Shown: positions 17,396 through 26,716 of the stretch, one piece after another | How positions within the stretch are numbered: position 1 is the stretch's first letter | Layout: every line of letters begins with the position of its first letter | Source: Nocardioides zhouii | GTDB lineage: Bacteria > Actinomycetota > Actinomycetes > Propionibacteriales > Nocardioidaceae | Assembly: GCF_004137345.1 (NCBI RefSeq) | Contig: NZ_SDWV01000024.1 | Coordinates: forward strand, 20,489 to 84,488 | Reading direction: 5' to 3' | Length of the DNA stretch: 64,000 bases | Position numbers and translations under genes: made by a program | Notes under the pieces: model-generated | What the model saw: only the letters and a program-made list of their open reading frames with translations | Told to the model about the DNA's origin: nothing | Database searches by the model: none

Positions 17396-18664
17396 CTAGT
17401 GGCGGGTCGAGGCCGAGAGACCGGCGGAGCGGTTGCGACGGCGCGCGGCGAGGGCTGCGGCCGCCTCGGGCTCGCGTCGGGCGAAGCCGATCACCAGGCC
17501 GAGCGCGACCAGCGAGGGCAGGAGCGCGGATCCGCCGTAGGACACGATGGGCAGCGGGATGCCGATGACGGGCAGGACGGCGAGGACCATGCCGACGTTG
17601 ATCATCATCTGGCCGAGCAGCCAGACCACGATGCCGAAGGTGGCGTAGCGGACGAACGGGTCCTGGGTGTTGAGGGCGACCCGCACGGCGGCGTACGCGA
17701 TTGTGAAGAACAGGCCGACCACGAGCAGCGTGCCGACCAGGCCCAGCTCCTCGCCCAGGACGGCGAAGATGAAGTCGGTGTGCGCCTCGGGCAGGTCGCC
17801 CCACTTCTGCGTGGAGGCGCCGATGCCCTGGCCGAACCAGCCGCCGCTCGACAGCGCGTAGAGCCCGTGGGCGGGCTGCCACCCGGCGTCGGTGTAGTCC
17901 TTGAACGGGTCGGTGAAGGTCGTGATGCGGTTGAGCCGCTCGGAGTCGGTCGCGGCGAGTGCGACGGCGGCGACGCCGAGGACCGAGATGCTCAGCACAA
18001 AGAGCCGCATCGGCGCCCCGACCACCCACAGCATGCCGAGCATGATCGCGGCCAGCACCATGGCCGTGCCGAGGTCGCGGCCGACCAGGACCAGCGCGAT
18101 GACGGCGAAGAGACCCGGGACCACGGGCACCAGCAGATGGTGCAGGTCGCGGAGCCGGCGCTCCTTGTGGGCGTAGATATTGGCGGCCCACAGAACGATC
18201 GCGAGCTTGGCGATCTCCGCGGGCTGGATGTTCACCGGGCCGAGGGCCAGCCAGTTCTTGTTGCCGTTGATGAGCACGCCGAACTTCGCGACCAGGCCCA
18301 GCAGCACCAGAGCGACGAGGAAGCCGGGGTAGGCGAGGCGGCGGATGTGGCGGATCGGCAGCCGGGAGGCCACCCACGCGGCCGGCACGCCCAGGACGAC
18401 CCACATCAGCTGACGCTTCACCACCGCGTAGGAGTCGTCGTAGATGACGTACGAGCGCACGCTCGACGCGCTGAGCACCATGATCACGCCGATGGTGAGG
18501 AGCAGCGCGGAGGAACCGAGCAGCAGGTAGTAGGAGGTGAGCGGCTTGTCGACCGCCTCCCGGACCGAACGCCACCCGGAGGCGATGCCCGAGCCGAGGC
18601 GCCGCGGCGCAGCGCTCACCGGGGAGAGCGGTGCTGCGACGTCCTCGGGGTTCGCGGTGGTCAC
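17396..18664 (-). CDS. ftsW: SEDS peptidoglycan polymerase FtsW
   Basis: A 422-aa polytopic SEDS glycosyltransferase that polymerises lipid II at the septum with its partner class B PBP. About ten membrane segments are visible. Signature strings are NGNKNWLALGPVNIQPAEIAK (read in two halves: NGNKNWLALG and PVNIQPAEIAK), GRDLGTAMVL, EAHTDFIFAVLGEELG and PIVSYGGSALL. A 35-residue cytoplasmic N-terminus precedes the first helix. GTG 18664 is supported by GGGAG about 9 nt upstream, with a 28-nt gap to murD. The last residues are basic. Confidence 0.95.
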   Translation of the reverse strand: MTTANPEDVAAPLSPVSAAPRRLGSGIASGWRSVREAVDKPLTSYYLLLGSSALLLTIGVIMVLSASSVRSYVIYDDSYAVVKRQLMWVVLGVPAAWVASRLPIRHIRRLAYPGFLVALVLLGLVAKFGVLINGNKNWLALGPVNIQPAEIAKLAIVLWAANIYAHKERRLRDLHHLLVPVVPGLFAVIALVLVGRDLGTAMVLAAIMLGMLWVVGAPMRLFVLSISVLGVAAVALAATDSERLNRITTFTDPFKDYTDAGWQPAHGLYALSSGGWFGQGIGASTQKWGDLPEAHTDFIFAVLGEELGLVGTLLVVGLFFTIAYAAVRVALNTQDPFVRYATFGIVVWLLGQMMINVGMVLAVLPVIGIPLPIVSYGGSALLPSLVALGLVIGFARREPEAAAALAARRRNRSAGLSASTRH

Positions 18665-18692
18665 TCCTCGCGCTCCCCTCGGTTGCGGATGG

Positions 18693-20177
18693 TCAGTCGG
18701 TGTGGGCGATCCGTGCCTGTACGGCGGCCGCGAACGCGTCGCCGCGGGCGCCGTAGTTGCTGAACATGTCCATGGAGGCACAGCCCGGCGCCAGCAGCAC
18801 CGTGTCCCCGGACCTGGCGAGCCCGGCGGCCGCGTCGACCACACGCTCCATCGGGTCACCAGTCTCGTCGGCGCCCACATCGATGACAGGCACATCGGGC
18901 GCGTGTCGCGAAAGAGCGTCGGCGATGACCTGGCGGTCGCGACCCAGGAGCACGACGCCCCGCAGCCGCTCGCGGACCGCGACGACGAGGTCGTCGAAGC
19001 GCGCACCCTTGGCCAGGCCGCCGGCGACCCAGACCACCGGGTCGTACGCGCCGAGGGACGACTGTGCGGCGTGCGGGTTGGTGGCCTTGGAGTCGTCGAC
19101 CCAGGTGACACCGTCGCTCTCCGCGACGAGGGCGATGCGGTGGCCGTCTGGACGGAAGGCACGCAGCCCGTCGCGCACGGCCTGCTGGCTGACGCCGTGG
19201 GCGCGGGCGAGCGCCGCGGCGGCCAGGGCGTTGGCGACGAAGTGGGGTGCTGTCGAGGCGAGGTCGTCGAGGGTGCACAGCTCGGCGGCGCTGGAGGCGC
19301 GTTCCTCGATGAACGCCCGGTCGACGAGCAGGTCCTCGACCACGCCGAGGTTCCCGGTGCCCGGCATCCCGAGCGTGAACCCGACGGCCCGGGCACCCTC
19401 GACCACGTCGGCCTCGAGCACCATCTCCTCGGTGGCGTCGTCGGCCAGGTTGTAGACGCACGCCCGCTGGACGCGCTCGAAGATCCGGGCCTTGTCGGCG
19501 GCGTAGCGCTGCATGCCCGTCGGCGTCCAGTCAGGAGCGCCCGGCTCGTCGTCGTACCAGTCGAGGTGGTCCTCGGCGAAGTTCAGCACCGCGGCCGACT
19601 CCGCCGACATGGAGTGCGTGTAGTGGAGCTGGAAGCTGGAGAGCTCGACGGCGAGCACGTCGTACGGCTCGGGGTCCATCACGGCCTCGACGATCGGCAG
19701 GCCGACGTTGCCGACCGCGACCGCGCGGAGCCCGGCCGCGAGCAGGATCGAGGTGAGCATCTGCACCGTGGTGGTCTTGCCGTTGGTGCCGGTGACCGCC
19801 AGCCACGGTGCGGCGTGCTCGGGGTCGCGCAGCCGCCAGGCGAGCTCGACCTCCCCCCACACCGGGATGCCGCGCTCGGTCGCCTGCGCAAGGAGGGGCG
19901 CGGACGGCTTCCACCCCGGCGAGGTGACCACGAGATCGACGTCGGCGGGCAGCTCGGCGGTGGCGCCGACCTCGAGGCGTACGGTCGCGCCGAGGGTCTC
20001 CAGCAGCTCGGCCTTCTCGGCCTTCTCCGGGCTCGTGGCCTCGTCGAGGGCGGTGACCTGGGCACCGAGGAAGAGCAGGTTGTCGGCGGCGGCGTACCCC
20101 GAGACGCCGAACCCGGCGACGACGACGCGGACGCCGGACCAGTCGCTGGTGCGGCTCAGGGCGTCGATGTCACCCAA
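18693..20177 (-). CDS. murD: UDP-N-acetylmuramoyl-L-alanine--D-glutamate ligase (TTG start)
   Basis: A 494-aa Mur ligase that adds D-Glu. VVVAGFGVSGYAAADNL (about 18-34), the ATP loop VTGTNGKTTTVQML (about 129-142), NFAEDHLDWYDD and WVDDSKATNPHA are diagnostic. The only in-frame start near the conserved N-terminus is TTG at 20177, 8 nt inside the end of mraY, so translation probably relies on coupling to mraY termination. The protein is slightly longer than the usual 450 aa because of the linker after the ATP-binding domain. Confidence 0.95.
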   Translation of the reverse strand: MGDIDALSRTSDWSGVRVVVAGFGVSGYAAADNLLFLGAQVTALDEATSPEKAEKAELLETLGATVRLEVGATAELPADVDLVVTSPGWKPSAPLLAQATERGIPVWGEVELAWRLRDPEHAAPWLAVTGTNGKTTTVQMLTSILLAAGLRAVAVGNVGLPIVEAVMDPEPYDVLAVELSSFQLHYTHSMSAESAAVLNFAEDHLDWYDDEPGAPDWTPTGMQRYAADKARIFERVQRACVYNLADDATEEMVLEADVVEGARAVGFTLGMPGTGNLGVVEDLLVDRAFIEERASSAAELCTLDDLASTAPHFVANALAAAALARAHGVSQQAVRDGLRAFRPDGHRIALVAESDGVTWVDDSKATNPHAAQSSLGAYDPVVWVAGGLAKGARFDDLVVAVRERLRGVVLLGRDRQVIADALSRHAPDVPVIDVGADETGDPMERVVDAAAGLARSGDTVLLAPGCASMDMFSNYGARGDAFAAAVQARIAHTD

Positions 20178-21282
20178 TGCCGGCGACCCACTCGGCGTAG
20201 AAGATGCCGAGGCCGGTGGCGACGGCGAGGCCGGTGACGATCCAGAAGCGGATCACGATGGTGACCTGCTCCCAGCCGAGCATCTCGAAGTGGTGGTGCA
20301 GGGGCGTCATCCGGAAGACGCGGTAGCCGGGCTGGACCTTGAAGATGCTCCGGAACAGCCCGCTGGCGCGGCTGATCTTGAACACGGACACCTGGATCAT
20401 CACCGAGAGCGTGATGACCACGAAGAGCCCGCCGATGACGAGCAGCAGCAGCTCGGTGCGGGTCATGATCGCGAAGCCGGCCATCGCGCCGCCGAGCGAC
20501 AGCGAGCCGGTGTCGCCGAGGATGATCTGCGCGGGCGAGGCGTTCCACCACAGGAAGCCGAAGCAGGCGCCGGTGATCGCGGCGGCGACCACCGCGAGGT
20601 CGAGCGGGTCGCGCACCTCGTAGCACTTCGGTCCGGCCTCGAGGGCGCACGACTGGCTGTTCTGCCAGATGTTGACGAGCGTGTACGCGGCGAAGACCAG
20701 GATCGAGGCGCCGGTGGCCAGCCCGTCGAGGCCGTCGGCGAGGTTCACGGCGTTGCTGGTGCCGGTGACGATCACCCAGAACAGCAGCATCACCACGACC
20801 GTGGGCAGCGCGAACCGCTCGTAGTCGCGGATGAAGGAGATGTGGTCCGAGGCCGGGCGCCAGCCGCGCTCGTCCTCGAGCGCCGGCGACAGCGCGAGGA
20901 CGCCGAAGACCAGGCCGACCACGGTCTGGCCGACGACCTTCGCCCGGCCGCGGAGCCCGGTGCTGTGCTGACGGCTGACCTTGAGGAAGTCGTCCATGAA
21001 GCCGACCGCGCCGAGGCCGACGAGCAGGAAGAGCAGGAGGAGGGCCGACGCGGTGGGGGCGGTGCCGGTGATGACCTTGGCGGCGAAGTAGCCGATCACC
21101 GTCGCCAGGATGATCACGATGCCGCCCATGGTGGGCGTCCCGCGCTTGATGTGGTGGGTGGTCGGGCCGTCGTCGCGGATCGGCTGGCCGAATCCCTGCC
21201 GGGTGAAGAAGCGGATCGCGTAGCGCGTGCCGAGGAGGGAGATCAACAGGGAGAGTCCTCCTCCGAACAGGATGGCTCTCAT
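20170..21282 (-). CDS. mraY: phospho-MurNAc-pentapeptide transferase (MraY)
   Basis: A 370-aa polytopic enzyme that makes lipid I from UDP-MurNAc-pentapeptide and undecaprenyl phosphate. Ten membrane helices are expected. HHIKRGTPTMGGIVII (about 43-58), the catalytic-type FMDDFLKV, NAVNLADGLDGLATG, ILGDTGSLSLGG and PLHHHFEMLGW are all present. A 40-residue insertion rich in Cys and charged residues (NSQSCALEAGPKCYEVRD) lies in a periplasmic loop, as in other actinobacterial MraY. ATG 21282 overlaps the murF stop by 4 nt. Confidence 0.97.
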   Translation of the reverse strand: MRAILFGGGLSLLISLLGTRYAIRFFTRQGFGQPIRDDGPTTHHIKRGTPTMGGIVIILATVIGYFAAKVITGTAPTASALLLLFLLVGLGAVGFMDDFLKVSRQHSTGLRGRAKVVGQTVVGLVFGVLALSPALEDERGWRPASDHISFIRDYERFALPTVVVMLLFWVIVTGTSNAVNLADGLDGLATGASILVFAAYTLVNIWQNSQSCALEAGPKCYEVRDPLDLAVVAAAITGACFGFLWWNASPAQIILGDTGSLSLGGAMAGFAIMTRTELLLLVIGGLFVVITLSVMIQVSVFKISRASGLFRSIFKVQPGYRVFRMTPLHHHFEMLGWEQVTIVIRFWIVTGLAVATGLGIFYAEWVAGIG

Positions 21283-22679
21283 CTGGTGCGTCTCCCTTCC
21301 GTGCCGCTCCCGGTGAGGAGCTCGTCGGCGATCAGTTCGAGCGCGGCCCCCCGTGATGCCTTCACGAGGACGACATCCGCAGCCGAGACATTGTGTCGCA
21401 GCCAGTCGGTCGCCGCGGCACGCCCCGCCGTGGTGATGGCCACACCCGACGTCGCCGCCGACTCGAAGCCCCGCGCCATCGCGTCTGCGGCAGGGCCGAC
21501 GGTCACGAGGACGTCCACCCCGGCCGCGGCGGCGTACTCCCCCACCCCGGTGTGGGCAGCGCCGGACCCGTCGCCGAGCTCGAGCATCTCGCCGAGCACG
21601 GCGACCGTACGTCGTCCGCTCCCGGCACCGATGTCACCGAGCGTGTCGAGGGCGGCCTTCATCGACTCGGGGTTGGCGTTGTACGCGTCGTTGAGGACGA
21701 CGAGCCCATCCGCGCGCTCGGTGAGCTCCATCCGCCAGCGGCTGGCGGGTACGGCGTCGCCGAGGGCGTCCGCGACCGTGTCGAGGTCGAGGCCGGCGGC
21801 GAGGGCCATCGCGGCGGCCGCGGCGGCGTTGCGCCACTGGAATGAGCCGACCTGGGCGAGGTGCACCGTGGCGCCGGAGCCGCGGTGGACCAGCTCGAAG
21901 GACTGGCGACCGAGCTCGTCGTGGGTGATCTCGCTGACCGCGACATCGGCGGCGTTGACAGTGCCGCCGAAGGTCGTCACCGTCGCGCCGGTGCGCGACG
22001 CCATCGCTGCGACGAGCTCGTCGTCGGCGTTGAGGACGGCCGTGCCGTCGGTGCGCAGCGCCTCGACGATCTCGCCCTTGGCCTGCGCGATCGCCTCGCG
22101 GCTGCCGAACTCGCCGATGTGGGCGGTGCCGACGTTGAGCACGGCGGCGACGTGCGGTGGTGCGATCCGGCAGAGCTCGGCGATGTGGCCGACGCCGCGG
22201 GCGCCCATCTCCACCACCAGGAAACGCGTGTCGGCGGTGGCCCGCAGCACCGTCAGCGGCACGCCGAGCTCGTTGTTGAAGTTGCCTCGCGTCGCGACGG
22301 TCGGGCCCGACTCGGCCAGCACGTGGGCGAGATAGTCCTTGGTGCCGGTCTTGCCCTGCGAGCCGGTCATGGCGAGCACGACCACGTCGGGCAGCCGGTC
22401 CACGACGTGCCGCGCCAGGCGGCCCAGCGCCGCGGTCACGTCGTCCACGACGACGGTGGGCAGGTCGGTGGGGCGGTCGCCGAGGGCGGCGACCGCGCCG
22501 GCGGCGCCGGCCGCCTGCACGAAGTCATGGCCGTCGACCCGCTCGCCGGCGATCGCGACGAAGAGGCCGCCCACCTCGGGAGTGCGGGTGTCGAGGAAGG
22601 CGCCGCCGGTGACGACGGCCTCGCCGTGCGCGGCACCGCCGACCACGTCGGCGATCTCGGTCAGGGTCATCTCGATCAC
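21279..22679 (-). CDS. murF: UDP-MurNAc-tripeptide--D-alanyl-D-alanine ligase
   Basis: A 466-aa Mur ligase that adds the D-Ala-D-Ala dipeptide. The N-terminal domain carries FLDTRTPEVGGLFVAI. The ATP loop is GSQGKTGTKD (about 109-118), with MGARGVGHIAEL and LNDAYNANPESMKAAL further on; NDAYNANP is the MurF hallmark. GTG 22679 overlaps the murE stop by 4 nt (GTGA); an in-frame ATG three codons later is an alternative. Confidence 0.97.
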   Translation of the reverse strand: MIEMTLTEIADVVGGAAHGEAVVTGGAFLDTRTPEVGGLFVAIAGERVDGHDFVQAAGAAGAVAALGDRPTDLPTVVVDDVTAALGRLARHVVDRLPDVVVLAMTGSQGKTGTKDYLAHVLAESGPTVATRGNFNNELGVPLTVLRATADTRFLVVEMGARGVGHIAELCRIAPPHVAAVLNVGTAHIGEFGSREAIAQAKGEIVEALRTDGTAVLNADDELVAAMASRTGATVTTFGGTVNAADVAVSEITHDELGRQSFELVHRGSGATVHLAQVGSFQWRNAAAAAAMALAAGLDLDTVADALGDAVPASRWRMELTERADGLVVLNDAYNANPESMKAALDTLGDIGAGSGRRTVAVLGEMLELGDGSGAAHTGVGEYAAAAGVDVLVTVGPAADAMARGFESAATSGVAITTAGRAAATDWLRHNVSAADVVLVKASRGAALELIADELLTGSGTEGRRTR

Positions 22680-24238
22680 GTGGCGACTCCGCCGGAGTCC
22701 TGCATGGCTGCAACGATCTCCTCCGCCGCGACGACCCGGTCGTCGAAGGGGTGCACGACGCCGTCGACCTCCTGGCCGCTCTCGTGGCCCTTGCCGGCGA
22801 TCAGCAGCACGTCGCCCGGCTCGGCACGGCGTACGCCCTCGCGGATCGCGAGCCGGCGGTCCCCCACCTCCAGCACCTCGGCCCGACCGGCACCGGTGCC
22901 GTCGAGCACGGCGGACCGGATCGTCGCGGCATCCTCGGTGCGCGGGTTGTCGTCGGTGACGATGAGGACGTCGGCCAGGCGCGCCCCGATCTCGCCCATC
23001 AGGGGACGCTTGATCGTGTCGCGGTCGCCGCCCGCCCCGATCACCACGATCACCTGGCCCTGCGTCAGCGGGCGCAGCGTGGCGAGGACGGCCTCGAGCG
23101 CGTCGGGCTTGTGTGCGTAGTCGACGACGACGGTGTAGTCCTGCCCCTGCGCCACCGGCTCGAGGCGGCCGGGCACGCCGTCGACACGGGAGATCCCGTC
23201 GGCGACGACCCGCGGGTCGAGCCCCGCCATCGCGGCGGACGCGATGGCGGCGAGCGCGTTGGAGACGTTGAACTCTCCCGGGAGGTGGATCGATGCCACC
23301 AGCTCGACACCCGGCCCCCGGACCGTGAAGGCGGCGCCGGTGGGCGTCAGGTCGACGTCGATCGCCCGCCAGTCGGCGTCCCGCCCCTGGGAGGAGTACG
23401 TCGACATCGGGATCGTGGCCACGTCCAGGAGCCGGCGACCGAACTCGTCGTCGACGTTGGTGAGCCCGATCCGGGCGCGCTCGGGGGTGAAGAGGTCGGC
23501 CTTGGCGGCGAAGTAGTCGTCGATGTCGGCATGGAAGTCGAGGTGGTCGCGGCCGAGGTTGAGAAAGGTCGCCACGTCGAAGACGACGCCGTCGACCCGG
23601 CCGAGGACCAGCCCCTGGCTGGAGACCTCCATCGCGCAGGTGTCGACGCCGCGCTCCACCATCACCGCGAAGAGGCCGTGCAGGTCGGGCGCCTCGGGGG
23701 TGGTGAGCTCGGTCTTCACGTCCTCGCCCGCGATCCGGGTGCCGACCGTGCCGATCACGGCGGCGCTCAGGCCCGAGGCGGTGAGTCCCTGCTCGAGGAG
23801 GCGCGTGGTGGTGGTCTTGCCCTGGGTGCCGGTGACGCCGATGACGCGCAGTCGGGCGGCCGGGTCGCCGTAGATCCTCGCCGCCAGCCGACCGAGGACG
23901 CGGCGCGGCTCGGCCACGACGAGGGCGGGGGTGCCGGGTGGCAGCCGGTGGAGGCCGGACGGGTCGGTGAGCACGCCGACAGCACCCGCGGCGAGCGCCC
24001 GTTCGGCGAAGTCGGCACCGTGGGCGCGCGCGCCCGGCAGGGCGGCGTACAGGTCACCGGGGCGGATGCGTGCTGTGCTCAGCGAGATGCCGGACACGGG
24101 CACGTCGAGGTCGCCGTGCACGGCCACGTCGGTGCCGGAGCCGAGCCACACGGCCAGGTCGGCGGCCGACGTAGCGGAGGTCCGCTGCGGACGCTGCGGG
24201 ATCGCTGACTCGTGCACCGACGGAGCGTATCGACTCAC
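22676..24238 (-). CDS. murE: UDP-MurNAc-tripeptide synthetase (adds diaminopimelate)
   Basis: A 520-aa ligase that adds the third stem residue. The ATP loop is GVTGTQGKTTTTRLLEQ (about 127-143), with TTPEAPDLHGLFA and YAHKPDALEAVL. The DNPR motif (TDDNPRTED) marks diaminopimelate specificity rather than lysine; it does not distinguish meso- from LL-DAP (Nocardioidaceae usually have LL). GTG 24238 is preferred because it makes a GTGA overlap with the PBP stop, as at other junctions here; GTG 24217 is a shorter alternative. The upstream open frame is a PBP shadow. Confidence 0.94.
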   Translation of the reverse strand: MSRYAPSVHESAIPQRPQRTSATSAADLAVWLGSGTDVAVHGDLDVPVSGISLSTARIRPGDLYAALPGARAHGADFAERALAAGAVGVLTDPSGLHRLPPGTPALVVAEPRRVLGRLAARIYGDPAARLRVIGVTGTQGKTTTTRLLEQGLTASGLSAAVIGTVGTRIAGEDVKTELTTPEAPDLHGLFAVMVERGVDTCAMEVSSQGLVLGRVDGVVFDVATFLNLGRDHLDFHADIDDYFAAKADLFTPERARIGLTNVDDEFGRRLLDVATIPMSTYSSQGRDADWRAIDVDLTPTGAAFTVRGPGVELVASIHLPGEFNVSNALAAIASAAMAGLDPRVVADGISRVDGVPGRLEPVAQGQDYTVVVDYAHKPDALEAVLATLRPLTQGQVIVVIGAGGDRDTIKRPLMGEIGARLADVLIVTDDNPRTEDAATIRSAVLDGTGAGRAEVLEVGDRRLAIREGVRRAEPGDVLLIAGKGHESGQEVDGVVHPFDDRVVAAEEIVAAMQDSGGVAT

Positions 24239-26025
24239 CACTCGACGGGGAGACGCGACGGCTTGCCGTTGGTCGGCTCCACGCCGTAGCGGCCCAGCAC
24301 GTAGCCCATGATGCGCGAGAAGACCGGGCCGGCGATCGAGCCGCCGCCGCCGTCGACGCGCGGCGCGTGGACGACGACGTAGACGGTGAAGCGGGCGTCG
24401 TCGGCCGGCGCGAAGCCGCCGAACGAGACCGTGGTGCTGCCGTCGTAGCAGCCGCACTCCGCCTCGACGCGCTGCGCGGTGCCGGTCTTGCCGGCGACCA
24501 GGTAGCCCGGCACGGCCGCAGCCGGCGCGACGCCGTCCTCGGGGTCGACGACCTTCTCCATCATCTTCGCGGTGCCTCGCGCGGCCTGCTTGCTGACGAC
24601 GCGGGTGCGGGTGGCGACGTCGGTGCCGACGGTCATGCCCTCGTCGGTGACGGCACTGCCGGAGATCAGGCTCGGCGAGACGCGTACGCCCTTGTTGGCG
24701 ATCGTGTTCACTGCCGCGGCCATCTGGAGGACGTTGACTGACAGCGACTGCCCGAAGGCCACCCGGTCCTTCTCCTGCGAGGTCATCACGTCACCGGACT
24801 TGAGGAGACCCTGCGTCTCGCCGCTGACGCCGACGTTGGTCTTCTGGCCGAGGCCGAAGCGCTGGAGGTAGGCGACGAGCTGCGGCGGCGAGAACGCGTC
24901 CGCGGCCAGCACGGTGCCGATGTTGGACGACTTGGCGATGATCCCGGCCAGCGTCAGCCGGATCATCCCGTGGTCGAACCAGTCGCCGATCACGCGGTCC
25001 TGGCGGGCGAGGTTCGGCGGCACCTTGAACTTCTGCCGCGGGAAGGCCTTGCCGGCGTCGATGAGCGACGACACGGTGAGCACCTTCTCCACCGAGCCGG
25101 GCTCGTAGGTGTCGCTCATCGCCCGCGAGCCACGGTCCTCCTTCTTCACACCGGGCGCCGTCGGCGCGTTGGCGTCGAAGGTCGGCACGTCGACCAGCGC
25201 GAGCGTCTCGCCCGTGCGGGTGTCGAGGACGACCGCCGAGGCGCTCTCGGCGCGGTACTGCTGCACGGCCTGCGCGAGCACCTTCGCGGTGAACCACTGC
25301 AGGTCGCGGTCGATGGTGGTGTGCAGCGGGGTGCCGTCCTTCGGCTCCTTGAGCGTGCTCTCGCGCAGCGGGATGCGTACGCCCTTGCCCGAGGTGGACT
25401 GCCACGTGGCGAGGCCGTCGGTGCCCGCGAGCTGCTTGTCGAAGGTGCGCTCGAAACCGCCGAGCGGCTCGTCGGTGCCCATGTAGCCGATGAGGTTGGC
25501 CGCGACGTCGCCGGCCGGGTAGTCCCGGATCGGGTCGTCCTCGAGCGTGATGCCCTCGAAGCCGGCGTCGTCCAGCGCGGCAAGTGTGTCGCCGGCCAGC
25601 GTGCTCGGCACCCGTCGGGCGACGTACTCGTAGCGGCTGCCGGTGTTGCGACCCCGCAGCGCGGAGAGGGTCTTGAAGTAGTCGATCGAGAGCCGGTCGG
25701 ACAGCAGTCGGGCCAGGTCGGGGGCCGTCCCGGCCGTCAGGACGGGGTCGGCGATCACCATCTTGCCGCGGATCGAGTCGGCCAGCGGTACGCCGTTGCG
25801 GTCGAGGATGTCGCCGCGCTCGGCCTCCAGCGGCAACCGCGCCGCACCCTCCGCGGCGGCCATGGCGGCGTACGACCGCGGGTCGACGCCCTGCAGCTGG
25901 ACCAGCCGCGCGCCGAAGAAGGAGAGGACGATCGCGATGAGGACGAACCCGATGCGCAGTCGCAGCAGGGGGGCGCCCCGCGAGGCGCCGCGCTTGCCGT
26001 TGCCAGTGGCCCGTATGCTCGGCAC
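24235..26025 (-). CDS. ftsI: class B penicillin-binding protein (septal transpeptidase, FtsI/PBP3 type)
   Basis: A 596-aa bitopic transpeptidase. One membrane helix (about 23-43) is followed by the class B pedestal domain (RGDILDRNGVPLA, about 70-82). The penicillin-binding domain holds the catalytic serine in PGSVEK (about 308), SSN (about 366) and KTGTAQ (about 511). No PASTA repeats are present at the C-terminus. GTG 26025 is supported by GAGGGAG four to five nt upstream. It pairs with FtsW encoded downstream in the same cluster. Confidence 0.95.
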   Translation of the reverse strand: MPSIRATGNGKRGASRGAPLLRLRIGFVLIAIVLSFFGARLVQLQGVDPRSYAAMAAAEGAARLPLEAERGDILDRNGVPLADSIRGKMVIADPVLTAGTAPDLARLLSDRLSIDYFKTLSALRGRNTGSRYEYVARRVPSTLAGDTLAALDDAGFEGITLEDDPIRDYPAGDVAANLIGYMGTDEPLGGFERTFDKQLAGTDGLATWQSTSGKGVRIPLRESTLKEPKDGTPLHTTIDRDLQWFTAKVLAQAVQQYRAESASAVVLDTRTGETLALVDVPTFDANAPTAPGVKKEDRGSRAMSDTYEPGSVEKVLTVSSLIDAGKAFPRQKFKVPPNLARQDRVIGDWFDHGMIRLTLAGIIAKSSNIGTVLAADAFSPPQLVAYLQRFGLGQKTNVGVSGETQGLLKSGDVMTSQEKDRVAFGQSLSVNVLQMAAAVNTIANKGVRVSPSLISGSAVTDEGMTVGTDVATRTRVVSKQAARGTAKMMEKVVDPEDGVAPAAAVPGYLVAGKTGTAQRVEAECGCYDGSTTVSFGGFAPADDARFTVYVVVHAPRVDGGGGSIAGPVFSRIMGYVLGRYGVEPTNGKPSRLPVEW

Positions 26026-26116
26026 TGATCTCCCTCATTCCCGGCCGTCGCCCTGGTGACGGCGGCCTGTCGACGAATCTATGCGTGGCGTGGCGCGGAT
26101 CGATGCGCCCGCGCCG

Positions 26117-26716
26117 TCAGCGGTTTCGGTTCTTGCCCTGCTTGTTGCCCTGCTTGTTCTTGCCCGTCCCGGGCAACTTGGCGTCGGCCGGCTGCTCGCC
26201 GGCGGCCGGGGTCTCGGTCGTCGTCTCGGTCGTCGGCGGTACCTCGACGATCGTCGGTTCCGGCGCCAGCACGGCCGGGATCACCGGCGCGGGCGGCAGC
26301 AGCTGGATGGCGTTCTCGCGGGTGGCGGGCGTACGGACGCCACTCGTCTTGCCGGTGGCGAGGTCGAGGAAGACCGGAGCGGCCGGGATGACCATGCCCA
26401 TCGACTGAGCCGCCTGGGCCACCCGCTGCGGGTTGCGCAGCTCGTCGAGCTCCATGCGCAGCGTCTGCTCGCGGGCCGCCAGGGTGTCGGCCTCGGACTG
26501 CAGCGACGACGCGGCGAACGACGCCTGCTGCATCGAGGTGTTGAAGAGGAGCAGTCCGACGATGCCGGCCACCAGCACCAGGCTGACCAGCGTCACGAAG
26601 GGCACCCGCGGTGCGCGCGAACGCACCCGCGGCACGACCGAGAGCCGCGCCTTGTCGACGGCCTCCTGGGCGAGCCGGCTAACGCGGGTCCGGGGCTGCA
26701 GGGCGGGGCTGCTCAT
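26117..26716 (-). CDS. ftsL: FtsL-like divisome protein with extended Pro-rich tail
   Basis: A 199-aa bitopic protein. A basic cytoplasmic N-terminus (1-38) precedes one membrane helix (about 39-60) and a coiled coil (about 62-98: SSLQSEADTLAAREQTLRME). The motif ELRNPQRVAQAAQSMGMV (about 92-109) is typical of FtsL. After about 115 the chain is Pro/Thr-rich and ends in a basic NKQGNKQGKNRNR tail. The position between rsmH and the PBP gene is the FtsL slot. ATG overlaps the rsmH stop by 4 nt. The identification is by position plus architecture because FtsL is poorly conserved. Confidence 0.88.
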   Translation of the reverse strand: MSSPALQPRTRVSRLAQEAVDKARLSVVPRVRSRAPRVPFVTLVSLVLVAGIVGLLLFNTSMQQASFAASSLQSEADTLAAREQTLRMELDELRNPQRVAQAAQSMGMVIPAAPVFLDLATGKTSGVRTPATRENAIQLLPPAPVIPAVLAPEPTIVEVPPTTETTTETPAAGEQPADAKLPGTGKNKQGNKQGKNRNR

